Below are positions 27,476 through 38,820 of a DNA stretch of 64,000 nucleotides, one piece after another. Within the stretch, counting starts at the first letter, position 1. Each line of letters opens with the position of its first letter. The notes beneath the pieces are model-generated. The model did no database searches and was not told the origin of the DNA. It worked only from the letters and a program-made list of their open reading frames with translations. The translations under genes and the position numbers were made by a program. This DNA comes from Paramecium sonneborni (lineage: Eukaryota > Ciliophora > Oligohymenophorea > Peniculida > Parameciidae), in assembly GCA_905182985.1 (NCBI GenBank), contig CAJJDN010000098.1, positions 253,895-317,894 on the forward strand, in the 5' to 3' direction.

Positions 27476-29258
27476 AAAAATATCAATTTAATTTAAAATT
27501 ATTTGACACAAATATATATTAAAAAACATATCTAAGAGAAATCAATTTATATTAATTTATATACATTCCAGCCATTTAAAGAGATTGCTAATTAAAAATA
27601 CTTTTTTCAAGTTGACTTTTATCATTAAATGTGGTCTCAAAAATCAATTAATTAATCTCACAATGATAATTAAGTTTAGATCTGCTTGATAGGTGTTTAT
27701 ATAAAATTTAAATTTTAAGAAGTTATCTCGTATTAAAAAAATTTATTGAATTTCTTTACCTATCACTTGATTTAGTTTTCTACTTTGTTCTTAATTATTA
27801 AAATTTTAATTTTTATCAAATTTTATTTCTAACTTAACCTTTTATAAAATAATGAATAAATCAAAATATTATCTTATGTTTTTTGTCTTAATTAACTCTA
27901 TTTCTATTTCTCTTGCAAATTTAATTTTAATTCAATTTAACTTGATTTAGATGTTATTCTTAATTTTTAATCATTAAACTTAGTCTTGGGGTTAAATTAA
28001 ATAATATTACTTAATCCTCTTAATCAGCATCAATAATTTTTATTTTAATAATTAAGATAAAATTTCTAGTATATCCAAATTTTAATAAAGCAATACTGTA
28101 TTTTATAATTATTTATATCCGTTAATCATACGTATATATTTATCTTTTTTTAAAAGTTTCGTTCCATTATTATTAAAAAAGAATTTAAAAAGTTGAATGA
28201 TTTATTAATTATTTTGAAAGATAAAGTTCACCTTTAAGATTGCTCAAATAATTTAAAAAGAAATAAGAAATCCTTTATTTTTTTATATCAAAATGTCTTT
28301 TATATTTTATTTTTTTTAAATATTTAAGGATTGGCTATAGAATAAAATAAACGACTCCTTCGAGAATAGTTTCATTGGAACTCTAAAAAATATGGAAATC
28401 TTACTTAATAAACATCATATTTATTTTTCCAGGGTGCTTCTACAATAGTAGTTTACAATTATAAGAGGAATAAAAATTAATAATAAAATAAAAGAGGATC
28501 AAAATTCCGGAATGATTTTACAAAATATTAAGATACTTACAATGGAAACTGTATTGATTTTCATTGTTAATGTTATTACTTAATTTTACACCGAAGATAA
28601 AACTGAAAGTAAATCTAATTTATAAATATTTGATCTAACAATATTATGGAAAGCTTAAAGGTTATAAAGTTATGATGAGTTTATTGTTTTATAGAGCAGT
28701 CAACCAAAGATTTACAACATTATCATCAAATATTATTTAATATTGAACTCAGAATATAATTTATAAGAAAGTTTATCAAAAGCAAATTATCCAATTCTCT
28801 TTGTGATTAATTAAAAATTTCTTAAATCCTAATTATAAAGCAATTTTTGATGTAATTTTTAATTTTAATGTGAAAATAATGCATACATAAAATGATAGTT
28901 AAATTTATATAAATTATATTAGTGTAAGTTTTATACACTCACCTAATACGATCACTTCAAAAGAAATAACAAACATATATAGAGTTAAGAAATATTGTCA
29001 TAACTGCCGAATAATGAATAAATAAGAAGATTAAAAAAAGAAATTAAAGACTTTTAAAAAATTTGAATTATTTTGGTTGATCCTCTTAAACTATTGCAAA
29101 TATTTTATATGTATAGTATTTGAATCCCACATTTGATAGTTTAATGAGAAATCAAAAATTATTTTAAACATGATGCAAAATTATCATTAAATTATTATTA
29201 CATTTATTTAGCTGGTTTGTTATTGTAAATTACTATATTTTTATAAATGATTGATAGT
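27476..29258. other. Long AT-rich spacer, one weak ORF inside
   Basis: A 1.8-kb stretch with no clear gene, unusually long for this compact window. Low-complexity AT sequence fills most of it. The only plausible frame is at 28392-28850 and is listed separately. A decayed gene could be hidden here. Confidence 0.4.
28392..28850 (+). CDS. Possible small protein, 152 aa
   Basis: An uninterrupted plus-strand frame runs from ATG 28392 to TGA 28848-28850 (153 codons). It contains plausible segments such as SNLQIFDLTILWKAQ and IYNIIIKYYLILNSEYN. A second frame is also open over much of the same stretch, so the signal is weak. No domain or homolog is recognised. It may be a remnant or chance reading. 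Confidence 0.25.
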
Positions 29259-30734
29259 ATGACTAATAAGACATCAAACTTTCTTCTTTAAAATAACAGA
29301 ACTGCACTCTGGACACCATGTACTAAACCTACAGATTCAAATTTTAGTGGCAGTTTTCATGTTTCCTAAAAATTAGGAGTTTTTAGAGAAGCTACTCTAA
29401 ATTTGTAAGGCCAAAATCTCTACAAATGTAGAAATCTTGTAATAAATGAATGTTATATGATAGAAATGGAAGGTTTGTGATATAGGAAATTGTTCGTTGG
29501 AAATAGTGAAGCACAACATTTTTGGGGAAGGTTGTAGATTAGGTTTTGGATAAAACTATATCGATATCTTTGGTAGAATAGAAAACCTATTGGATAAACT
29601 CAAAAAGCAATGTATTTAAACTAATTTCACTCAAAAATACTCCATTCTAAAATTAATTGGATAAGGTACTTATGGAAAGGTATATGTATAATTTATATAA
29701 GTTAGGTTTATAGAGTAAAAAATAAAACTAATTAAATAGAGTTTGCTGTAAAGACTTTTGAAAAATCTTTGCTAATTCAACCAAGTGATAAAAGTGCTTT
29801 AATTAAGGAACTAGATATAGCTCGTCTATTTGAACATTAAAACTTGATGTAATTTTATGAAGCCTTTGAATCTGAGTAATTTATTTTTATAGTTTTTGAA
29901 TTGTTGTTGGGAGGCAATTTGCGATAAGAAATAAAAAAATAAAAGGTAAGTGAGAAAAAAGCTTTTAACAATATACGATAAATACTTATTGCAATAGAGC
30001 ATATGCATAGTCTTGGCATTTTACATAGAGATATAAAACCAGAAAATATAATGTTTAGAAATTCAGAAGAGCTAGTATTAACAGATTTTGGTTTAGCAGA
30101 TTTTTATAGAAAAGATGGTTAATACCTATTTACTAATTGTGGAACTCCTGGCTATTGTGCTCCTGAATTATTATAGAATAAATTATATGACTATAAAGTG
30201 GATATCTATAGTGTTGGAATTGTACTCTACTAAATGTTGACAGGAGAAAATCCTTATAATTCAGAAGATCATAATTAAAGAGTGAAACTAAATAAATAAG
30301 GGTTTATTGATTGGAGTTTAGTTAATATAAGTGATGATGCCTTAGACTTCCTTTAAAGTTTACTTGCTAGAAATCCTTTCCATCGATTTACAGCATCTTA
30401 AGCTCTTAATCATAGAATTTTCAATTTAGAAAATGGACGTAATTAAAGAAGTGGTGTTAACAATACTTTAATAAGCACAGGATCTTAACTTTCTTCCCCA
30501 AATACTAAACCATTATAAATTATATCTAGTCCTTTTTAAAGTCCAAAAATCAATAGTTTAAATAATACTGAATTTGATGAATTGGATAATTTGATTTTAG
30601 AACAAAGTAAAAAAGAAAAATCAACTCTCAATTATCCAATGTTAGATAGAAGATAAAATAAATAGTTTTAATTCAATTCAAAACTTTAACATAGGAGTAC
30701 TAAATCAGAGGTTTTGCTATTTTTTTAAGAATGA
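29259..30734 (+). CDS. CAMK-like Ser/Thr kinase with N-terminal PH-like region, 474 aa
   Basis: Two introns (a 25-nt one near 29.44 kb and a 26-nt GTATATG...GTTAG one near 29.68 kb) give 475 codons. The first 120 or so residues are beta-rich (SGSFHVSQKLGVFREATL) and resemble a PH-like lipid-binding fold. The kinase domain has GQGTYGKVYRVKN, EFAVKTFEKS, LHRDIKPENIMF, TDFGLADFY and GTPGYCAPELL, all intact. A 130-residue Ser/Asn tail follows. It belongs to the same subfamily as the gene at 48009-49192 (shared DKSA-(I/L)-KE and DYKVDIYS blocks). Calcium or calmodulin control is not shown by the sequence. Confidence 0.88.
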
Positions 30735-30761
30735 TGTTTGTATTAATTATTAGTTAATTAT

Positions 30762-32907
30762 TCACATTTCTATTTATGACTTTGATCTAATGTTCGAAAA
30801 ATCTTTGAATTTTGCATTCACAATTGGAGCATACTTCATTTTTTCTAAAAGAGTATTTCGTGGGCTTTCTGGCATTTCTATATATTCCTCACCTGAATAA
30901 TCTTTAAATTATAAAGTTTCATATTAATTCAAAATGTTAATGTTATTATTTCTTATCTTTTTCATATTATTACCCAAATAAGTTATATTGATATAATTCA
31001 AAATATATTGTTCATTAAATTTTGAATTAGTTTAAGGGTCGATCACATTAACAATATTGAACTTAAGTTTTTAAGATAAATTTATAAGATGATCTTATTC
31101 AATTTTATTTTACTCAACCTTAGCCTAGTTTATTATTTATTTTCTGTTTTCAATGATTTATTTAATATCTTGAGAACAAACACTTATTTTCTCTAATAAG
31201 AATTTATGTTTGAATAGTAAATTAATTTAAGTTATGACTTAAGGTAAAAATGTAGATTTATAGTTCAAACCAAACTTGGCTTTAAATTGCAATAATTTCA
31301 AGATAAATTGTAAACAAATTTTAGCTTATAAGTCTTAAGAAGTGTTTATAAGTACATTAAACTTATCCATAATAGATGGCAGATATTTAGATGACCTCAA
31401 TATCTTCAAAATTTCACTCAGTAATTATTCTAGTAACTATTCTCCATTTAAGACACTCATATCAGTTGTATTTAGAGCTGAAATTTCACTTTCCTATCTG
31501 GCATTTGATCTACTTCCTAAAGTAATCATTCCATGAAATTTATTTGAGTTGTATGTTTCAAAATGAAATCGTAAGAACCATCTCTCATATTTTAGATATA
31601 ATTTGACAAATCTTAATTAAATCATTTAGGTTTAATAGAATCGTGGAATTTTGTTATAGCGATTGACAATAAAAGGATTCGGTCTATAATTCTCTAATAA
31701 ATAAAATATTTCCACTGACTATTATTTCTGAAATAGAATATGTAAAGGAGTACTTTTATGAATACTATCCTTTTAATCAATTTTACAATGCTTTAATGCC
31801 CATTTGACACCTTCATAAATATTTTATTTAACAGCAATATGTAAACAATTCTCACCTTGGTGCTTTATTTTAGGATCAAAACCTTTTTAAACCCAAGATT
31901 CCATAATTGCATCAATATTATGACTATGTTGCAATATTGTAGTAAAAGGTGTTTGACCTTTTAAAATAAACATCTTATGATTGCAAATTAAATCAAATTT
32001 GATGGAGTAATGTACATTGATTTTGTAATTGTAAAGAAGTTAGATGATAAAAGTTTAATTTGTTCTTGCACTTAATATATAAATGATATTGAGGAGCTCT
32101 GAATCATTTTAATTAAGCAGATCTAGAAGATAATTAATAAATTTGATATTCTCTTTCGTTCCTGGTTAAGACACAACAAACATTAAACTTTTCATTTAAA
32201 CTTCTTATTAAAATTGAAATATCAATCTTAGTATTCCCAAAGAATGATTAGTAAAAATCTTCTCTAAATTGTAAGAGAATTAAGAATTCATAAAGTGTTC
32301 ATAAAATTGTGAAAATGTACAATCAATACTGAAAACATTCATTAATTTATTGCATAATTACTCATCCATAAAGTAGGAAAAATTACAATAATTTAACCAA
32401 TCCAATTCGAATTGTTCTAGTTTTTTAATGATTTTGCAAATTTCTTGTGGAATTATAACAAAGGCATTCTTAGAAATACCTAAGAATGTATATTGCAAGT
32501 CAAAGAGTTGGCGAGGTAATTCATCAATCAAATTAGAGTTTAAATTTAAGTAGTGGAGAGAATTCAATTTAGTAAGGCTGGAAGGTACCTTTCCTTAATG
32601 TTAAATGAGAATTACTTATGTAATTATAACTAAGATCTAAATAGAAGAGTTAAGGGAGAGTAAGAGTATGTTCAAGATTATCAATATAGTTATCTCGCAA
32701 AATAAGTTTTTATAAGTGCTAAATGAAATTGATTTGGTAAGGGATAGTTTAGAATCGATTTCCACTTAGATCAAGGATAAGTAATTTTGAAGGTATATCA
32801 TTGGGCCAAATATTGATATTCTTATTACGGAGTGCAAGTGCATGCTCATTATCATGAATTTCCTTGTCTTTGAGAAATAAAGGTATATGAGTGAATTAAG
32901 TTTTCAT
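30762..32907 (-). CDS. Leucine-rich-repeat and ankyrin-repeat protein (about 700 aa)
   Basis: The N-terminal part has LRR units (LLILDLSGNRFQTIP, LFYLDLSYNYI, LHYLNLNSNLIDELP), joined across a 22-nt intron near 32.61 kb. A linker with EQFELDWLNYC follows. Ankyrin-type repeats come next (GQTPFTTILQHSHNIDAI, GENCLHIAVKQNIYEGVK, STPLHILFQ), then a C-terminal tail ending at TGA 30762-30764. Such proteins are scaffolds for protein-protein contacts; no catalytic residues are seen. It has the same architecture and linker motif as the gene at 44226-46914. It converges with the kinase gene, with 27 bp between stops. Confidence 0.85.
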
Positions 32908-33130
32908 AAATTAATAGAGAGTGAAAAATAAAGTGGATAATTTCTATTAAAAGGAGGATTGATAATTGAAAAGGAACAATAGGAGAGTAAATGAATAAGA
33001 TGTTAATAGTATCAAGTGAGATGGAATAGAGAAGATGAAAATAGATAAAATGATTAGAATTAATAGTTTAGTTAATTTGAATATAAAATAATTAATTATG
33101 ACAATAGTTGTATTATTTGACGAGATTGCT

Positions 33131-34522
33131 ATGCATATCAATCGATTGAACGTAGTAGGAGTGCATGCTGATTAATTTAAGTTATTAGTGCATTTCGTAA
33201 TGAATGATTAGTATATCTTTAGGTGCTAGCTTTTCCATTAGGAATTGTACTACGATATTTGAGAAGTCCGACCATAAGAAAAGGTTATACAATTTTTTGG
33301 GGAATCTTCTTTATTTTGTATTTGGGTGCTTAATGGATACAGTTGGTTATGGCTTAGACACTTGTCATATACTTAATGAGATCGCTGAAGAGACCATTCA
33401 TTCCAATTGCAACAACCAGTTTTCTAGTTTTAGGCTATCTACATTACGACCGCATCATGGTTAATGGCAAACTATCAGTAGAACGCAGACTCGTCTTGGA
33501 AGATGGGATTTAACGTAGTGCAAATGATGCTTACATGTCGATTCGTTTACGTCGGAGTTGCTGCTTAAGATCGCTTACCATTTACATTTCTCGATTATAT
33601 GAGTTATGTGTTTTACTTTCCTAACATCATCGTTGGTACTGTTCCTTTTACAGCATATATTCAATTTATCAATTTATAAGGAGTTTATTCTAACATGGGT
33701 TACAAATTCAATAAGGCATTTCAAACACTTTTTAAAGCTATTCTCTTTGTTGCAGGTAAACATATTTAACAATATCATTAGCTGATCAACTTATAAGACC
33801 AAAGTTCAGTTTCGCTTATTTTGCCACTCAATAATGGGAAGAACATTCACTATTTATCCGTCACATTGTTTGCTAACTCATTTCTTGTTGCGAGAGGTTC
33901 AAATACTTTCTTGCATTTAACTTCTCTTAAGCTTCAATGGATGCAACAGGGATTACCTATGATGGATAAGGTATTTTTTATTAATCGAATCTAAAATTAG
34001 AGTTTTCTAACTATCGTTTGGCCAATTATTAATTTGAGATTGAATTCTCGCCTATCAAAAGAACTAAACATTGGAATTCAAGTGTTTAATTATGGTTACA
34101 AACCTGCTTTTATGATAGATACAAGTAACATAAGTCAGCTCTGCTTCTTACATTTGTCCTAAGTGCTTACTGGTATAATATTTTATTATGAAGGCATGGA
34201 TTCTTTATAGCTTATTATGTGTTTTTTATAGAGTGGGCAATTTTTAATGAAATAACTAAATAAGTTTATAGAGCAAAGGATAAATTTAAATTGTAAAAAT
34301 TAGCTATAAATTGTAAGCATTCCAATTCCAATCCAAAAAATGATCTGTGCAATATATGGTTAATTAGCTGTGAATTCGACTGCTACTCCAATAGGATTAT
34401 TGAAATGGGATAAAGTATTAAAAGCCATGAATGATCTTGGATGGGTAGCTTAAATTCTGATGGTTGTTGTTTGGGGATTTTTTAAGATTACGAAATTTGG
34501 GTAAAGTAAAAAGAAAGAGTGA
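33131..34522 (+). CDS. MBOAT-family membrane O-acyltransferase, 413 aa
   Basis: Six introns of 21-30 nt interrupt this short gene and leave exactly 414 codons. The protein is almost entirely membrane spans (LAFPLGIVLRYLRSP, GYTIFWGIFFILYLGA). It carries the MBOAT catalytic pair, Asn in KHWNSSVQLWL and His in SAYWHGFFIAYY, the latter created by splicing a 21-nt intron near 34.17 kb. The pattern, with SSWKMGFNVVQMML and TGITYDGQ, fits the lysophospholipid acyltransferase branch, which remodels phospholipids in internal membranes. The exact acyl acceptor cannot be told. The length matches the family. Confidence 0.92.
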
Positions 34523-34562
34523 TGAAAATACATATTCATAGATATTAAATTTAATTTATTGA

Positions 34563-35948
34563 ATGTCTCGTATATTCGAACGAATTGATAAAGAGACTCT
34601 ATTAAGAGATGAATAATTACTAGATGTATTACGCAAGATTAGGGAAAAAGTATTATCAGGACATATCGTAGAGCTGAAGACACTAAGTAGTGAAGTAAGG
34701 CCTCACAATGTCAAAATAGATAGACAGAATGTCTCGAGATGAAAAACCATAAGTACCTATCACAGGCAGAACTGAACTTGATGCACTAATCACTAACTCA
34801 GAGAGAGAGAATGGTATTCTTCTTGATCAATCTTTTTCTAAAAAGATTCAAGGACCCATTACTACTTTAGCTTAGTTAAATCCAGCTTAGAACTCTCATA
34901 GTGGATCTGAATTTTCTCATCAATCATTCTACAGTGATGAAGAACCCTGGAATATTGACTATATTACTAATAATCTTGAATCTTTAGAACAAGATTTGAA
35001 TTGGAAAAACTTGTCTGATGTCGTTATCGATCTAAAATCATTGTTTGAACACATCCGATTATTGATCATTAAGAATATTAACAAGAAATAGTTTTTATAC
35101 AAATACAATGTCCTAGCATTGCGTTGTTTATATATCTTAGGAAATGCTATGAAAATTCAAGGCAATTACTAACATGCAATTTTATATTATGAAAATTGTT
35201 TAAGTAAGTTTACGATTAATGAACCAACTTTTAAAGGCAAACTCTTAATAGAGGCTGGTAAAGTATGTTTCATTTCAAAATACTTTTAGAAATGTTAATA
35301 ATACTATTATGATGCATTATTGCATTATGAATAACTTAATTGGCGTCTTGATATTGCATATGTTCTAACATTACTATCAAGATTAAATGGATGGTTGAGT
35401 AATTATGTGCAATAATTTAAGAAAATCCGGATGTAGCCACTAAGTTGTGTTATGAAAGCTTAGCTATATATCGAGATTATCTGCCTGAAGAGGATGAATG
35501 TATTGCTGATACATATTTCATCTTAGCTGAATTAGCATATCTTCGAAAAGATTATGATGCTGCATTTTAATTTGCTGAACAATCTATTTCAATTTATGAA
35601 TTAAATAGCAATAAGGATACAAGTAATAACAAAGAATCAAGTGGTAGTTGCAATGACTTTAAACCCTAATTGTCTCCTGTTTACAATTTATTAGGAATAT
35701 TACATGCTAATACTAATGATTATAAATTAGCACAAAAGTATTTCCATAATGCTTATCTATGTGTAAAGTCGGATTCACTTAAAAAAGCATAAATACTCAT
35801 GAATTGGGGGATAATGTAAGCATTAGAATGCAATACTGAATTGGCATAAAAAGGAATTTTGAAGGCTAAACAAATATCCTCAGTATTCTTAAACAAAAGT
35901 GATCTGTCCTTAAGATTAGAAAGAAACTATTAAGAATTAATATAATGA
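34563..35948 (+). CDS. TPR-repeat protein, 445 aa
   Basis: Introns of 25 nt (near 34.70 kb) and 23 nt (near 35.41 kb) give 446 codons from ATG 34563 to TGA 35946-35948. After a charged N-terminus (MSRIFERIDKETLLRDEQ) come helical tetratricopeptide-like repeats. Examples are LGNAMKIQGNYQHAILYYE, FISKYFQKCQQYYYDALL, LAELAYLRKDYDAAFQFAE and LGILHANTNDYKLAQKYF. TPR solenoids bind partner peptides; no catalytic domain is present. The gene starts 40 bp after the MBOAT gene on the same strand. The partner is unknown. Confidence 0.85.
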
Positions 35949-35990
35949 CTTTACTCTAAATTTTTGTTTTATTTAATTTTTTGTTTTACT

Positions 35991-36688
35991 ATGGAAGATG
36001 AATTAGCTTTTTAGAACCTTCAAAATGGTATAAGTCCTTCTTTTTTAGTTAAGCCATTGAAAATATGAAAAGAGAAAGAGATGAATTGTTATAAGAATAC
36101 CAAAAAGAAAAAACTGATTTCTAAGCATTTGATGCACAAATTCGTAAGATGTAAATGGAGCTAGACTTAAGAGTGGCTATCTTGAAAGATAAAGAATAAA
36201 AATTAGCTAATTATAATAAGATGATAGAAGAGACAGATATAACATATAATAGAGTAGATTTATTAACTGTAAAATTTAATAGATTGTTGAAACATCTAAC
36301 AGATTAGCAGCTAATCTTGAAAAAGAGACATAGTTCATAAAAGACCGTTTCAAGCGTTAATAATAAATTTGAATTCAATATAGATTATGAAACTAGTCAA
36401 CTTTTTCATTTAAATATATTCATAAAAAAAAACTTCAATTTTTAACATATAATTTAAAATAAGTGTTAATAAAACAACTATTTTTGTAAAATTTTTAGAT
36501 CGTTTTACATTCTTATTCAAAAGAAATAGGAAATCATTTCTAGAAAATAAAAAATAAGTCAAAATAATCCATTTAAATTGAATAAAAACCAAAAAGATTT
36601 TAATAAAATGTAAGAATATAATTAAACAAATTTGATTTATCAAATTTATTATTAAGTGGATATGAAGTTTCCGAACTTCAGTTTTTGA
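35991..36688 (+). CDS. Small coiled-coil protein, about 223 aa
   Basis: Starting at ATG 35991, a 26-nt intron near 36.03 kb leads into a strongly predicted coiled coil (ENMKRERDELLQEYQKEKTD, LRVAILKDKEQKLANYNKMI). After about residue 130 the frame stays open to TGA 36686-36688, but the composition becomes very AT-driven (Asn/Lys/Phe). The true 3' part may therefore be spliced differently. The coiled-coil half is convincing and the C-terminal half is doubtful. Function unknown; perhaps cytoskeletal. Confidence 0.6.
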
Positions 36689-36767
36689 AAGGAAAATATA
36701 TAACTGTTAAAAATGTTATAGAATCAATATTTATATACTTAAGTAAATAGTTTATTTGATAAATAAA

Positions 36768-37835
36768 ATGTAATAATAATTGGAGGATGCTGAATATTTT
36801 AGAAAAAAAGATGAATATCGTTTGAGATCATTTAAAAGACTTAAAGATCAAATAGAAAATAAATGTAATATAGTTAAAGGAAGAAGTCGAGAGATTACGG
36901 TCAAAAAAAAGTTTAAGTGTTATAAATCACTAGAGGGTAGATTTTAGGAACACTCAGATACATTTTAAACACGCTTTATGAACTCATAATTTTCAAATAT
37001 TATAAATGAAGTAAATCATACTTGTGAGGACATTGTATCCAGTATATCAAGAATAAAAAATGAGGATAGATAACATAATCGTGACATTTAAGCCTTGCTA
37101 AAAAAAATAGATAATCCTTCTGAACTGAATATCTCTAAATGGCAGACTGATAACAAATACATACAAATTAAAGAAGAACTGATAAAAATGCAATAAGACT
37201 AAAAATTACCAGATTATTGCAAATTTTGTCTAATAAATAGTAAAGATTCAATGAAAAGGATGAATCGATCAAATTAAGAAATAAAGGAAACAAGACTTTT
37301 ATTTTAAATGAAGGATAAATTAACACCTAATTAGTTAAAAAAGTATATGGAACAATTGTTAAAGAAGTATTAACGAATTCAATAGGATTAAGAATTAGAA
37401 CCTAATGGAGTAGGATGGAAATTAAAGACTAAAGTGAAGCCATATCAAAATTATGATGATTGGGTTATTATAAGAGAACATATGTTAGAGAAGAAGGAAC
37501 CATCAATGCAAGATAAGTTAAAGAAAGCTGAAAAAACATTCAAAAGATAATTACATGAGTAGAAATACAGAGATGCAGCATTTAAACAATTAAAATCTTA
37601 AAATGAAGCATTTTTACAATTTGAGAAACGAGTATTCAAAACAGAGCCAGAGGAAGATTTAAAGGAACAATTTCAGATTTAGCTCTAAGATGCTAAAGGG
37701 TTTTGTGATGAGAATGCAAAAAAAATTGATAATTGTAAAGCTGATCTGAAGTAATAATTATACTAAATAAAACGAGAACATGATCGAATTTATAAAAACG
37801 AAAACAACTATCTAAACAGACTACTTTCTACTTGA
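36768..37835 (+). CDS. Coiled-coil protein, 355 aa
   Basis: An uninterrupted frame of 356 codons from ATG 36768 to TGA 37833-37835, without introns. The protein is highly charged and helical throughout (QLKKYMEQLLKKYQRIQQDQ, MQDKLKKAEKTFKRQLHEQ). A short non-helical section contains GVGWKLKTKVKPYQNYDDW. A CKFC pair near residue 150 is the only Cys cluster. There are no membrane spans. It is probably structural, for example basal-body or cytoskeleton related, but that is a guess from composition. Confidence 0.75.
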
Positions 37836-38047
37836 AAATTCATGTGGTCTAAGTATGATATTTTGAATATTATGTGTACATTTGATATGATGTAATAAAT
37901 AATCAAAAATATTGATCACAATTATTTTATCATAAAAATACTCATTCATAAATTATTTAAATGTTATATAACTTAAATTTAAAACAATCGCAAGCTAAAC
38001 AGATAAATAAGTCATAGATTTGAAACTGCTTTATAGGAATAGTTAAA

Positions 38048-38809
38048 TCACTTTATGTGTTTTTGAATAGATTTAATTTACTTGTAAAGATTAGTGTAAA
38101 TTTCTAAATTCTCCTAATGTAATTCATCAATGCTTTCTACTATTGTCTGAATATTTTCATTTGGATTATTGTGCCTTTAATTGCTTGAAATCGTAGGTTG
38201 AGCAACTCTTTGTACAATCTTCTTGTCTTTGTCTGATAACTAAAACTTAAGTGAGAATGTGTCTGTCTCTTAGAATTGCAATTTTAATGATTCCATAAAG
38301 ATTCTGTCTCTTATTTTTTTTTCTTCCATTCTTGTCATAAATAAATGTTCTTATTCATTAAGTTCTTTACCTAATTTTCTTACAATTAAATTATCTCTTG
38401 TCATTTAAATTGCATCCATTAATCTATTTACATTTCGATCACTCCATAAATCCACAACTCCCATTGAACCATCATTTGCAACTTCTCCAAAGGCATCTTT
38501 TACTTTTTTAATAAGAGGCTAAAGATAATAATTATTCTTTTTTTCATGAGTTCTAAATCCAAATTTTAAAAAGGTAAGCCTTTTATTTTTTGATTTTTTA
38601 TTAGCTTTACCAAAAGTTTGATCTCGTTTAACTTGTATATCTGTTTTTGGTAATTCCCGAACTTATTTGTACGTTAATAGACCTCTTAGATGTCCAAGTG
38701 CAAAACTCGATTTTACATTTTCTTTAAGAATATCTATGTTTGGTAGTAGTGAGGGTTCACTTTTTTATTTTACTTTTTGTGATTAGGAAGTTTAGGACAA
38801 TTATTTCAT
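38048..38809 (-). CDS. Hypothetical protein, 253 aa
   Basis: A continuous minus-strand frame of 254 codons. The N-terminus is Gln/Ser/Lys-rich. The middle (AFGEVANDGSMGVVDLWSDR) looks globular and the C-terminal half is a charged helix (VRKLGKELNEQEHLFMTRME). No family is recognised. Its ATG lies only 11 bp from the ATG of the divergent histidine kinase gene at 38821, so either the two share a very compact control region or one start is further inside. Confidence 0.72.
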
Positions 38810-38820
38810 TATAAATAAAA

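Noticed and set aside
28392..28850. Treating the small ORF as a firm gene
   Set aside because: A second frame is equally open over the same DNA and no homology is recognisable, so it is kept only as a low-confidence entry.
33204..33464. Plus-strand frame of 86 codons at the MBOAT locus
   Set aside because: Wrong frame across the second exon of the acyltransferase; splicing gives a complete 413-aa enzyme in another frame.
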